In this document: positions 37,119 to 46,385 of the stretch, piece after piece | Layout: every line of letters begins with the position of its first letter | How positions within the stretch are numbered: the stretch's first letter is position 1 | Assembly (NCBI GenBank): GCA_963724495.1 | Contig: CAVRUZ010000001.1 | Coordinates: 1 to 64,000, forward strand | DNA from: CAVRUZ01 sp963724495 | GTDB taxonomy: Bacteria > Actinomycetota > Actinomycetes > Propionibacteriales > DAIQRJ01 | Reading direction: 5' to 3' | DNA: 64,000 nt | Position numbers and translations under genes: made by a program | The notes under the pieces: generated by a model | Told to the model about the DNA's origin: nothing | Seen by the model: only the letters and a program-made list of their open reading frames with translations | The model's database searches: none

Positions 37119-37149
37119 GCGGCCGACTGATCGGTGCCATGCTCGTCGC

Positions 37150-38103
37150 GTGTTGTCGGATCATGCCAGCGAGGTAGCGAAAGCGTTCGGCCTCGGGGAC
37201 CCCGTCGCCGAGATGGTGTTCGCCGCGCGCGGTGAGCTGGGTCGCATCTGGCGGCTGGACACCCAGCGGGGCTCGTTCGCCGTCAAGGAACTGCTCTTAC
37301 GACAGCAGGCCGACGAGGCTGCGTTGGATGCCGTCTATCAGAAAGCGGTCGCGGCTGCGGGAACGGTGCCGTTGCCTCGGCTGGTGCGCACCACATCGGG
37401 TGAGGTGCTGCTCGAGGTCGGCACCCACCAGGTCAGGGTCTACGAGTGGGTCGACCTCCTGCCGGAGGACAGCACGCTCGATCCGGCGTTGATCGGCTCG
37501 ACGGTCGCGGCGATCCATCGCATCCAGCACGCACCCGTACGACCCCTCAACGGTTGGTACACCGATCCGGTCGGCGCCGACCGATGGTCGGAGCTGCTCG
37601 ACCAGGCAGGCGCTGTCAACGCACCATTCACGGACACATTCGCCGAAGAAATCCCTTACCTGATTGGGCTCGAGGGCTTGATCACCGAGCCGGCCAATCT
37701 GCAGATGTGCCATCGCGACCTCTGGTCGGACAACCTTCTGCCAGCCGCGGCCGGCGGTGTCTGCGTGGTCGACTGGGAGAACTGCGGACTGGCGGAGCCG
37801 GCACAGGAGCTGCCCATGGTCGTGTTCTCCTTCGGCGGTGGTGACGCGACCCGGACCCACAACCTGTACGAGACCTACCGCGACGCCGGTGGTCCAGGGC
37901 GACTGTCACAGCGTGGAGACTTCACGATGGTGATCGCCCAGTTCGGCCACTTCTGGGAGCAGGCCGTCGCCGCATACGTCGCACCCGGCGCGACCGACGA
38001 CGTCAAGGCACACAGCATCGGCCGCATCGACGAGGCCATGAGCCCGCCGCTCCGAGTCGAGGACATCGACCGCTTACTCGACTGGGTCGCCGGCGTTCGC
38101 TAG
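37150..38103 (+). CDS. Aminoglycoside phosphotransferase-family kinase
   Basis: 317 residues from GTG 37150, in the APH/choline kinase-like fold. The ATP-site Lys is in SFAVKELLL (Lys46). The catalytic loop is MCHRDLWSDNLL with His188, Asp190 and Asn195, and the Mg-binding Asp208 is in VVDWENCG. The substrate is unknown; homologues are often annotated as aminoglycoside resistance without proof. It follows CYTH-CHAD by 31 bases on the same strand. Confidence 0.82.
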   Translation: MLSDHASEVAKAFGLGDPVAEMVFAARGELGRIWRLDTQRGSFAVKELLLRQQADEAALDAVYQKAVAAAGTVPLPRLVRTTSGEVLLEVGTHQVRVYEWVDLLPEDSTLDPALIGSTVAAIHRIQHAPVRPLNGWYTDPVGADRWSELLDQAGAVNAPFTDTFAEEIPYLIGLEGLITEPANLQMCHRDLWSDNLLPAAAGGVCVVDWENCGLAEPAQELPMVVFSFGGGDATRTHNLYETYRDAGGPGRLSQRGDFTMVIAQFGHFWEQAVAAYVAPGATDDVKAHSIGRIDEAMSPPLRVEDIDRLLDWVAGVR

Positions 38104-38107
38104 CGCC

Positions 38108-40799
38108 CTACCGGGCAGCGACACCCTCGGCGATCGCGTCCTCGACCGTGTACCCACGGCCGAGCTCCACGTTGGCCATCCACGTCTCGGGATCGGGTCG
38201 GTCACGGACCTTCTTCACCGAGGCCTCGAGCAGGGCCGCATCAGGCAGCAGGATGGGGAGCTCGGCTGCAGATCCGCAACTCCTCCGCCGCACCGAGCAG
38301 GCGGGCCGCCGGGATGGGGAGGTCCAACTCGGCAAGGCACAGACAGAACAGCTCGATGACAGTGATGGTGAGCTCGGTGTCGCCGAGTTCCAGCACCGAT
38401 GCGGCGTGCTTGCGGAGCAGCGTCCAAGCCTCCTCCACCCGGCCCGCCTGCATCATCGACGCCGCGAGATTGCAGTGGTCGTGGACGGCGCCCCAGACGT
38501 CGCCAGACGCGCAGGTCGATCTCGAGTGCCTCGTTCAGCAGGTCGATCGCGACCTCGGGCCGGCCCTCGTCAACCTCGAGGATGGCGAGGTTCGACAACG
38601 CGGTCGCAACCCGACTCTCCTCTCCGGACGCCCGGGCGTGCTTGAGGCTCTCGTCGAGCAACTTGCGAGCGACGTCGTATTGGCCCACCGACCGGTAACC
38701 CACCCCAAGACTGTTCAGCTCGCGGGCGATGTAGGGAATCGTTCCCTGCTTCTGCCAGTGCGCCAGAGCAGAGTTCCAGCGCCGCGCGGCTCGAGTCCCA
38801 CTCCCCATGGTTCTGCAGGAGCACACCGAGCATGTGCATCGGCGTGGATCAGTTCGTCGTTGTGCTCCGCGCCGACGGCCGCAGCCGCGTCGACTGCCCG
38901 CGACAGCCAGGCACGGCCCTCCGACTGGTACCCGAACACGTACCAGAACCACGAGAGTCCCTGACACAGACCAAGACCGATCCTGGTTCGTTCGGCGGCT
39001 AAGGCCTTCTCCGCGGCCGTCTGCTCGCTGGCAGGTGACGGGCTTCAGTCGCCGGGTTCGCCGAGCGACCACGTCAGCGCCGCGCGCAGGTTGCCGAGTT
39101 CCTTCTCGATCCGCGGCTTCGCCAGGTGGGCGGCCGCGTCACGTTGCTGCGGCTGGTCGTGCAGGAACTGCAGGAAGTGCTCGGCGTGCCGGCGGCTGAC
39201 GTCGTCAAGCTCTCCGTTCTCGACGAGCTTTTCGCGCGCGAACGCCGAGATCGTCTGCAGCACCCGGAACCGCGGTTCCGAATCGGTCTCCTCGGCCATC
39301 CGCACGAGGCTGGCGTCGACGAGGTCAGCCACCAGGTCGAGAGGATCGTCCGCGGCGTTGGCCCCGCGGACGACGACGGCCTCGACCGCCGGGAGGTCGA
39401 ACGGCCCCGCGAACACACCCAGCTGACGGAACGCCACCTGTAGGGACGGGGTCAGCAGTGAGTAGCTCCACTCGATCGTGCTCCGGAGCGTCTGCTGCCG
39501 GGCAGGCCGGTCGATGAGGCGTCCGGACAGCTCGAGAATCGAGTCGAGGCGGGCAAGGAGCGAGGCCGGGCTCATCAGCTTGAGCCGGGCGGCGGCCAGT
39601 TCGAGGGCGAGGGGCAAGCCGTCGAGGCGTCGGCAGATCTCGACCACCTCGCCGACGTTCGCGTCCGTGAGGGCAAAGCCCGACCGGACCATCGCGGCCC
39701 GCTCGACGAACATGGCGACGGCACCGAAGCCCTCTGCCGCACCGACCTGGTTGGTCTGGGCAGCGGGTACTTCGAGCGGCGGAACCTCGTGCTCATGCTC
39801 CCCGGTCACGCGCAGCAGACGCCGCGTCGTTGTCAGCACGCTGACGCCAGGACCAGCGGCAAGGAGCCGGCTCACGACTGCCGGAGCATCGTCGAGCTGT
39901 TCGAGATTGTCGAGTACCAGAAGGCATTGCTTGTTGGTGAGGCTGGCCACCACGCTGTCCTGCGCGCGGGACTCACCCGTGGCACCAAGCACCTCGGCGA
40001 TGTCCGACCACATCACCTCGGCGGTCGTGGTGTCACCGAGCGACACGAAGTAGACGCCGTCCGGCATGAACGGCTCGAGTCGCGCCGCGACGGCGATCGA
40101 CAACCGGGTCTTGCCCGAGCCGCCCGGGCCGGTGAGCGTGACCAGGCGCACCTCTGGCCGGCGGAGCAGGCCCGACAGCTCGTCGAGCTCGCCGTCGCGG
40201 CCGACGATGGTGGTCGTGGTCACCGGCAGCGTCGATGCCGCCCCGATGCTCTTCAGTGGCGGGAACTCGGTGGCGAGACCGTCGGCGCAGAGCTGGTACA
40301 GGTGCTCGGGCTCGGGGAGGTCCTTGAGGCGATGGTGGCCCAGGTCGACGAACCCGACGCCGACCGGCGGTTCCGCACTGATGATCCGCTGGGTGCTCGA
40401 CGACACCACGACCTGCCCGCCGTGTGCGCTGGCCGCGATCCGCGCCGCGCGGTGCACGTCCATGCCGACGTAGCCGTCCTCGTGCGCAGTGGGCTCACCG
40501 GTGTGCAGGCCCATGCGCACGCGGACGGCCGCGTCGTCGGGCCAGTTCTCGTTGGCCAGTCCGACCTGCGCGGTGCGGGCCGCCTCGACGCCGTCTCGGG
40601 CGGTCGGGAAGGCCACGAAGAAGCTGTCGCCCTCCGTGCCCAACTCACGCCCGGCGTTGGCCTCGAAGGCGGCACGCAGGATCCGCTTCTGGGTGTCGAG
40701 AACGGCCGCGTAGCGATCGCCGAGGCGCCGCAGGAGAGCGGTGGATCCCTCGATGTCGCTGAACAACATCGTGACTGTTCCGGTAGGCAGATCGATCAC
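38108..40799 (-). pseudogene. Class III adenylate/guanylate cyclase fused to STAND ATPase and TPR, C-terminus broken
   Basis: The cyclase domain (1-170) has metal Asp15 (LFSDIEGST) and Asp58 (GTEGDSFF), but His116 replaces the usual Asn in VHRAAR, with Arg120 present. The AfsR/LuxR-type ATPase follows with Walker A GPGGSGKT at 224-231, Walker B LLVLDNLEQL and GLPLALELAAARL. An in-frame TGA at 39045-39047 ends the first frame after 584 residues. The TPR region continues downstream in at least five pieces (GYQSEGRAWLSRAV, LGVLLQNHGEWDSS, YIARELNSLGVGYRSVGQYD, AGRVEEAWTLLRKHAA, ILLPDAALLEASVKKV); the four resolved shifts are each +1. GTG 40799 overlaps the MBL stop as GTGA. Confidence 0.82.
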
Positions 40800-41638
40800 G
40801 GTGGCCTGCCTGAGTCGAGGACCACATCGCCTTCGTGACCCACGATCGGCGCCGGACTCCGGTCGGCGTAGCGGGCCGCGAGCGCGACCACCTCGCTGTC
40901 GGTCCGGTGGGGTGCATGGTGGAGCAGCACCAGGGCGTGTGCTCCCGCGTCGGCAGCGGTGCGGCAGGCATCGCCCACGGTGGCGTGACCGTAGGCGCGG
41001 GCGATCTCCCGCTCGTCCTCGCCGAACATGCCGCCGTGCAGCAGCACATCGACCCCGGTGCTCAAGCGCACGCCCGCACCGTCGTCGGACTCCGCGTCGT
41101 AGTCGGGGAGGTAGGCGACGCTGACCCCGTCGCCCTCGACCCGGTAACCGAAGGTCCGCCCGCCCTTGTGCGGCACCTCCAGCGCACACACGGAGAACCC
41201 GCCGACGTCGAACTGTCCGGGCTCGAGCACATCGAAGGTCCAGCAGCCTTTCAGCCCGCTCGGCGGGATCGGGAAGTGCGGGGGTGACATCGAGCCCGCG
41301 AGCAGGGCCTCGGCTGATCCGGCCACGCCTGGATGCGCGTCGTCCTGCGCGGGGAACCGGAGCCGGACCTCTGCGTCGCTCCGGTCACCTGCGCTGAAGA
41401 ACGGCAGGCCCTGTACGTGGTCCCAGTGCAAGTGGGTGAGCAGGATGTCGCCCCGGAACGCATCTCCGTTCAGCGACTTCGCCACCGACGTGAGACCGGT
41501 GCCGGCGTCGAGCAGCAGAGTCGGCACCGCGCTGCCGGCAAGGGTCAGCGCCACGCACGAGGTATTGCCGCCGACGTCTTCGAACGCGCGACCGGTGGCT
41601 GGAGTCGAGCCCCGGGCGCCGTGTACGACCACCCTCAT
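40796..41638 (-). CDS. MBL-fold metallohydrolase, possible cyclic-nucleotide phosphodiesterase
   Basis: 280-residue metallo-beta-lactamase-fold hydrolase. The metal motif HxHxDH is THLHWDHVQGLP, His69 to His74. Later ligands are likely in VPHKGGRTFGYRV, AYLPDYDAE and LLHGGMF, and LVLLHHAPHRTD is near the C-terminus. The start (VVVHGARGSTP) resembles the RNase Z/phosphodiesterase branch. Its ATG overlaps the cNMP-binding protein's stop (ATGA), and its stop overlaps the cyclase start (GTGA). Between a cyclic-nucleotide sensor and a cyclase, turnover of the nucleotide is a sensible but unproven role. Confidence 0.82.
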   Translation of the reverse strand: MRVVVHGARGSTPATGRAFEDVGGNTSCVALTLAGSAVPTLLLDAGTGLTSVAKSLNGDAFRGDILLTHLHWDHVQGLPFFSAGDRSDAEVRLRFPAQDDAHPGVAGSAEALLAGSMSPPHFPIPPSGLKGCWTFDVLEPGQFDVGGFSVCALEVPHKGGRTFGYRVEGDGVSVAYLPDYDAESDDGAGVRLSTGVDVLLHGGMFGEDEREIARAYGHATVGDACRTAADAGAHALVLLHHAPHRTDSEVVALAARYADRSPAPIVGHEGDVVLDSGRPP

Positions 41639-42687
41639 CCGCTGGCGCGCTGCGAGGAGCTTTCCTCACCTCGGTGCAGGTCGGCGAGTGCACGCAGCCG
41701 ATCGGTGTCGACGGTGTCAGCCGTGGCCACGGCGAGCCGGATCGGGGTGGTGGCGACGAGCGTGGCTGTCCGCACGCCGCCCTCCAGGACGGCGAGTTCG
41801 CCGAGGACCGCGCCGGGGCCGACGTCGGTGACCTTGTCCCCGTCGATCTCGACCGACAGCATGCCGTCGAGCACGAGGTACAGCTCGTTGCCTGGATCGC
41901 CTTGCCGGGTGACCACCGACCCCGCCGGCAGACGCCGGATCTCGGGGCGCTTCTCGCCGCTCATCATGTCGCGGGACATCTGCCGTTCGAGAGCGCTCTC
42001 GGCTTCGGCGACGAGTGCGGTCGACTTCCGGTCGCCCCACGGCGTGCGGCGACCGAACGAGTGGGTGACCCAGGTGGACTGGTCGGTGAGACCGCTCTTC
42101 GCCTTGAGCACGCCATCGGTGCCATACAGCCAGTGCCGGGGAAACGCGCTGGCGTCGATCAACTGGGCGTCAGCCGGCCGGCGGTCGGCGTGCAGGGTCA
42201 GGGCGACGGTCGTCCACACAATGGGTGCCTGCCACTGCACGAATGGCGGGTGCGGGACCGGGCGGGGAAGTGGCACACCGGTACGGCCACCGACCGTCTG
42301 GACGAAGGTGACGTTCGCGCCATCGGCTGACACCACCGGCTCGGGCCGGATCACGGGCATCGCGAATCCGCAGAAAGTGGCACCCAGGATGGCCAACTTG
42401 ACCCTGGTCGAGCCCATCAGCACCCCGGCGTCGCCGGTCAGGCCGGAGGCGGTGATGCGACCGTCCTCGACGTTGGCCCAGGCCCCGACCACATTGGCAA
42501 AGCGGAAAGCGTCCTGGTCGCGCAGTCGGCGCACCTCGTCGACGCCCTTGATCGTGTCGGCGGGCGGGTCGTCGTAGTGCGTGAGCCCGACATCGAAGCC
42601 GCGGCGCAGGGCGCCGGACACCGACTCAGATGGGATCCAGGAGAGCGACCAAGCGGTCGCGGTCACCCGGGTTCTGTGAACGCTCAC
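41635..42687 (-). CDS. Cyclic nucleotide-binding domain protein with uncharacterised N-terminal domain
   Basis: 350 residues from GTG 42687, with AAGGAG six bases upstream. Residues from about 250 to 325 are a cNMP-binding beta-roll: GSVVTRQGDPGNELYLVLDG and the phosphate-binding cassette GELAVLEGGVRTA at 296-308, with Glu297 and Arg306 that bind the ribose and phosphate in CRP-type domains. There is no helix-turn-helix and no transmembrane segment. The first 240 residues are not recognised; they contain repeated beta-like stretches and a Pro-rich part (LPRPVPHPPFVQW). First gene of a three-gene coupled operon with the MBL hydrolase and the cyclase, so it is probably the output or sensor. Confidence 0.8.
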   Translation of the reverse strand: MSVHRTRVTATAWSLSWIPSESVSGALRRGFDVGLTHYDDPPADTIKGVDEVRRLRDQDAFRFANVVGAWANVEDGRITASGLTGDAGVLMGSTRVKLAILGATFCGFAMPVIRPEPVVSADGANVTFVQTVGGRTGVPLPRPVPHPPFVQWQAPIVWTTVALTLHADRRPADAQLIDASAFPRHWLYGTDGVLKAKSGLTDQSTWVTHSFGRRTPWGDRKSTALVAEAESALERQMSRDMMSGEKRPEIRRLPAGSVVTRQGDPGNELYLVLDGMLSVEIDGDKVTDVGPGAVLGELAVLEGGVRTATLVATTPIRLAVATADTVDTDRLRALADLHRGEESSSQRASG

Positions 42688-42853
42688 GATGACTCCTTGG
42701 CAACGGCCTGACCTCTGGGCAGGCTCGATCGCGCACAGCGTAGGCGCAATCCGCGTCCGTGGGCCGGTCAGGCTGCTGGCGACCTGGTTGCGGTTCGGCG
42801 ACCGATCGGGACGGGGTCTTGCCGGAACGACTGCGCGCCGACAGGCTGCACCC

Positions 42854-44842
42854 ATGTCGAAGACGGCGACCACGCACAGCCACGACGCCATCCACGAGGG
42901 TCTGCGCCGAACAGTTCCGATCGGTGAGTACGGGTTTCTGAGCGATGGGGAGGTCTCCGCGCTGGTCTCGCCCGGCGGATCCGTCGACTGGATGTGCCTG
43001 CCGCGCTTCGACGGACCCAGCGTGTTCGGGCAGATCCTCGGCCGGCACGCGGGCTCGTTCCGGCTGGCACCCGACGACATGTCGGTTCCCTCCGACCGGC
43101 GCTATCTGCCGGGGACGCTGGTCCTGGAGACCAGCTGGGGGACACCGACGGGCTGGATCATCGTGCGGGACGCGTTGCTCATGGGCCCCTGGCGGCACGA
43201 GGTCGACCGCTCCAAGACCCATCGGCGCACACCCACCGACTACGACGCCGAGCACATCCTGCTGCGCACGATCCGATGCGTGTCCGGCGAGGTCCAGACC
43301 GTCATGGACTGCGAACCCGTGTTCGGATACGGCCGGTCGCGGGCGACCTGGGCGCACGAGGGGACCGGCTACAACCAGGCCGTCGCCACGTCGGAGGCCT
43401 CCGATGTGACCCTTCGTCTGACCACCGACATGCGGATCGGTTTCGAGGGCGGCCAGGCCAGCATCCGGACCATGCTCCACCAGGGCGACTACCGGTTCGT
43501 GGCGCTGTCGTGGGGCTCCAAGGAACCGCCCACCGAGTTCTCCGACGCCTACAAGAGACTGGTCTGGACCGCGCACCACTGGCAGCACTGGCTGGCCCGC
43601 GGCCAGTTCCCCGACCACCCGTGGCGCAACTTCCTGCAACGCAGCGCGCTCACGTTGAAGGGCCTGACCTACGCACCCACCGGTGCTATCGCGGCGGCCG
43701 GCTCGACGTCACTGCCCGAGACACTGGGCGGCGAGCGCAACTACGACTACCGGTACACCTGGATCCGTGATGGGACGTTCGCCCTTTGGGGCCTGTACTC
43801 GCTCGGTTACGACTGGGAGGCAGTCGACTTCTTCTCCTTCATCGCCGAGGTCGCCGAGCACGACGACGACCTGCAGATCATGTACGGCATCGGGGGCGAG
43901 AAGGAGCTGCCCGAGCACGAGCTCCACCATCTGCCCGGCTACGCGGGATCGCGACCGGTGCGGATCGGCAACGCGGCCCATTCCCAACAACAGCACGACG
44001 TTTGGGGTGCCCTGCTCGACTCGGTGTACCTGCACGCCAAAGCCACGCAGCACCTCGACGGCCGCATCTGGGACATCCTCGACACTCAGGTGGCGCAAGC
44101 ACTCAAGCACTGGCGGGAGCCCGATGCCGGGATCTGGGAGGTACGGGGAGAGCTCCGACACTTCACCTCGTCCAAGATCATGTGCTGGGTGGCGGTTGAC
44201 CGCGGGGCACGGCTGGCGCGGCTGAGCGGTGAGGACGCCAAGGCCGCCGAATGGGAGCTGGCAGCCGAGGAGATCCACGCCGACATCCTGGCCAACGGCG
44301 TCGACGAGCGCGGCGTGCTGACGCAGTACTACGGCACGACCGCGCTGGACGCTTCGCTCCTGCTCGCGCCGCTGGTGCGGTTCCTTCCGGCCGACGACCC
44401 GCGGATCCGGGCCACGGTGCTGGCGATCGCGGACGAGCTCACCGTGCACGGCCTGGTGCTGCGCTACCGGGTGGAGGAGACCGACGACGGATTCCGCGGT
44501 GAGGAAGGCACGTTCACGATCTGCTCGTTCTGGCTGGTGTCGGCGCTGTGCGAGATCGGCGAGTTCGAACGGGCGCGCGCCCTGTGCGCCAAGCTGCTGT
44601 CGTTCACCAGCCCACTCCAGCTGTACGGCGAGGAACTCGACCCGAACACCGGCCAGCATCTGGGCAACTTTCCGCAGGCCTTCACCCACCTGGCCCTGAT
44701 CAACGCCGTCCTGCACGTCATCCGGCTCGAGGAGCGCCAGCCTTCGCAAGGGTCGACCCAGTGGACCGGTTCGGGTGGCGGGGACGTGGTGCCGGGCGAT
44801 CAGTCCGGACAGGACAGCGGGAGTGTGGACCTGCCGACATGA
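42854..44842 (+). CDS. Glycoside hydrolase family 15 (glucoamylase/trehalase-like)
   Basis: 662-residue cytosolic GH15 enzyme. The N-terminal beta-domain opens with IGEYGFLSDGEVSALVSPGGSVDWMCLPRFD, as in actinobacterial GH15 trehalases and glucoamylases. The (alpha/alpha)6 barrel follows with NYDYRYTWIRDGTFALWGLYSLG (substrate-binding WIRD) and EEGTFTICSFW near the end, which holds a candidate catalytic Glu. No signal peptide is seen, so an intracellular alpha-glucan or trehalose is more likely than starch. It is divergent from the cNMP operon and followed by a DUF309 gene 28 bases on. Confidence 0.87.
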   Translation: MSKTATTHSHDAIHEGLRRTVPIGEYGFLSDGEVSALVSPGGSVDWMCLPRFDGPSVFGQILGRHAGSFRLAPDDMSVPSDRRYLPGTLVLETSWGTPTGWIIVRDALLMGPWRHEVDRSKTHRRTPTDYDAEHILLRTIRCVSGEVQTVMDCEPVFGYGRSRATWAHEGTGYNQAVATSEASDVTLRLTTDMRIGFEGGQASIRTMLHQGDYRFVALSWGSKEPPTEFSDAYKRLVWTAHHWQHWLARGQFPDHPWRNFLQRSALTLKGLTYAPTGAIAAAGSTSLPETLGGERNYDYRYTWIRDGTFALWGLYSLGYDWEAVDFFSFIAEVAEHDDDLQIMYGIGGEKELPEHELHHLPGYAGSRPVRIGNAAHSQQQHDVWGALLDSVYLHAKATQHLDGRIWDILDTQVAQALKHWREPDAGIWEVRGELRHFTSSKIMCWVAVDRGARLARLSGEDAKAAEWELAAEEIHADILANGVDERGVLTQYYGTTALDASLLLAPLVRFLPADDPRIRATVLAIADELTVHGLVLRYRVEETDDGFRGEEGTFTICSFWLVSALCEIGEFERARALCAKLLSFTSPLQLYGEELDPNTGQHLGNFPQAFTHLALINAVLHVIRLEERQPSQGSTQWTGSGGGDVVPGDQSGQDSGSVDLPT

Positions 44843-44869
44843 CCCTGCTCCTATGAACCCACTGCCTCG

Positions 44870-45304
44870 ATGAACCCGCCCGTCGATCGCGACCGCGACC
44901 CGGCCGGTCGGGCACGGCAGGCCCGGCCGCGCGATGCTCTTGGCCGACCGCTTCCCTACGGCTCACCGGGCGTGGAGCCGGTGCCCGAGGAGGCGCTGCC
45001 GCCCGAGGAGTCCATCAGCGAAGCGCGCAGGCTCGTGGGAGAAGGCCGGGCATTTGCGGCGCACGAGGTGCTGGAGGCGCGCTGGAAGGCCTCGCCCCCG
45101 CACGAACGGGACCTGTGGCAGGGGCTGGCCCAGATCTGCGTCGGGCTCACGCACTCCGACCGGGGCAACCACGTCGGCGCCCGCCGTCTCGTGGAGCGTG
45201 GAACGACCCGCATCAGCGACTACAGCACCACCGGTGGGCCTACGTACGGCCTCGACCTGACTGCCGTGGTCGACTGCGCCCGCAGCCGGGTCGCGTCCGA
45301 CTGA
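44870..45304 (+). CDS. DUF309 domain protein
   Basis: 144 residues. After a polar, Arg/Pro-rich first third, the helical DUF309 core is clear: ARRLVGEGRAFAAHEVLEARWKASPPHERDLWQGLAQICVGLTHSDRGNHVGARRLVERG, with the conserved HEVLE-W signature. The function of the family is unknown. It follows the GH15 gene on the same strand and precedes the dehydrogenase by 48 bases. Confidence 0.83.
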   Translation: MNPPVDRDRDPAGRARQARPRDALGRPLPYGSPGVEPVPEEALPPEESISEARRLVGEGRAFAAHEVLEARWKASPPHERDLWQGLAQICVGLTHSDRGNHVGARRLVERGTTRISDYSTTGGPTYGLDLTAVVDCARSRVASD

Positions 45305-45352
45305 CCCGTCGCCCACCGCTACCGTGCCCTTCACCGTCGACCAGGAGGTCTC

Positions 45353-46366
45353 ATGCGCGTCGCCCGACTGCATGCTGTGGGCGACGTGCGCCTCAGCGAG
45401 GAGGCCACGCCGACGGCCGCAGATGGTGAGTCGCTGGTGCGCGTCGGTGCTGTCGGCCTCTGTGGCACGGACCTGCACTGGTTCCATGTGGGCGGCGTCG
45501 GAGACGCGGTGATCACGCACCCGATCGTCCCCGGACACGAGATCGCAGGGACCGCGTTGTCGGGGCCGCACGAGGGCCGGCTCGTGGCTGTCGATCCGGC
45601 GATCCCGTGCGGGCAGTGTCCGATGTGCCTCGAGGGGCACCGCAATCTGTGCCCGACCGTGGGATTCTCCGGTCACAGTTCGCTTGACGGCGGTCTGCGC
45701 GAGGTCATGGCGTGGCCGACGCACCTGCTGCACCCGCTGCCCGAGACGATGACCGCCGCCGACGGAGCGGTGCTCGAACCGCTCGGTGTGGCCCTGCACG
45801 CCTGGGACCTGTCCCATGCCGAACTGGGAAGCACGGTCGCGGTCGTCGGCTGCGGCCCGATCGGGCTCTTGCTCATGCAGGTGGCACTCGCCGGTGGAGC
45901 GAGTCGGGTGATCGCCGTCGATCCGCTGCCACATCGACGCGAAGCGGCGTTGCGCTACGGCGCGGAGGTCGCCCTCACGCCGGAGCAGGCCGCAGACCCG
46001 GAGGTCTGGGCCGAGCTCGTAGGACTTGGGTGCGGCGTCTCGTTCGAGGTGACCGGCAACGACGGCGGGATCGAACTCGCCATCCTGGCGGCCAGGCCCG
46101 GGGCCCGGGTCGTGCTCGTCGGGATACCCGACGACGACCACAGCGGCTATCCAGCAGGGCTCACGCGGCGCAAGGGCCTGACGCTCGTCCTCGTGCGACG
46201 GATGAAGGAGATGTACGACCGGACCATCGCGCTGGTCGAATCGGGTGCCGTCGACGTGCGGTCGATCGTCAGCGCGACCTTCCCGCTGGGCCGCACGGCC
46301 GAGGCCTTCGTCACGGCGAGCGCCCGACGGGGCCTCAAGGTCGTCATCTCGCCGGACCAGGACTGA
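45353..46366 (+). CDS. Zn-dependent sugar/polyol dehydrogenase (MDR family)
   Basis: 337 residues. Zinc ligands are Cys37 (GLCGTDLHWFH) and His62-Glu63 at the catalytic site, and Cys86, 89, 92 and 100 at the structural site. The nucleotide-binding GCGPIG follows near 164. AGGAGG lies six bases before the ATG. It ends 19 bases before the GH51 arabinofuranosidase, so the two are probably co-transcribed; oxidation of arabinose or an arabinose-derived polyol is plausible but not shown. Confidence 0.83.
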   Translation: MRVARLHAVGDVRLSEEATPTAADGESLVRVGAVGLCGTDLHWFHVGGVGDAVITHPIVPGHEIAGTALSGPHEGRLVAVDPAIPCGQCPMCLEGHRNLCPTVGFSGHSSLDGGLREVMAWPTHLLHPLPETMTAADGAVLEPLGVALHAWDLSHAELGSTVAVVGCGPIGLLLMQVALAGGASRVIAVDPLPHRREAALRYGAEVALTPEQAADPEVWAELVGLGCGVSFEVTGNDGGIELAILAARPGARVVLVGIPDDDHSGYPAGLTRRKGLTLVLVRRMKEMYDRTIALVESGAVDVRSIVSATFPLGRTAEAFVTASARRGLKVVISPDQD

Positions 46367-46385
46367 ACGCCCACCAGGAGTGCCG

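Noticed and set aside
37150..38103. Calling the APH-family kinase an aminoglycoside resistance gene
   Set aside because: Only the fold and catalytic residues are shown; the family has many substrates and nothing in the context indicates antibiotic resistance.
38108..42687. Calling the cyclase operon a Pycsar or CBASS defence system
   Set aside because: There is no TIR, TM or nuclease effector and the cyclase carries a regulatory ATPase-TPR tail, which fits signalling at least as well. Kept as a hypothesis only.
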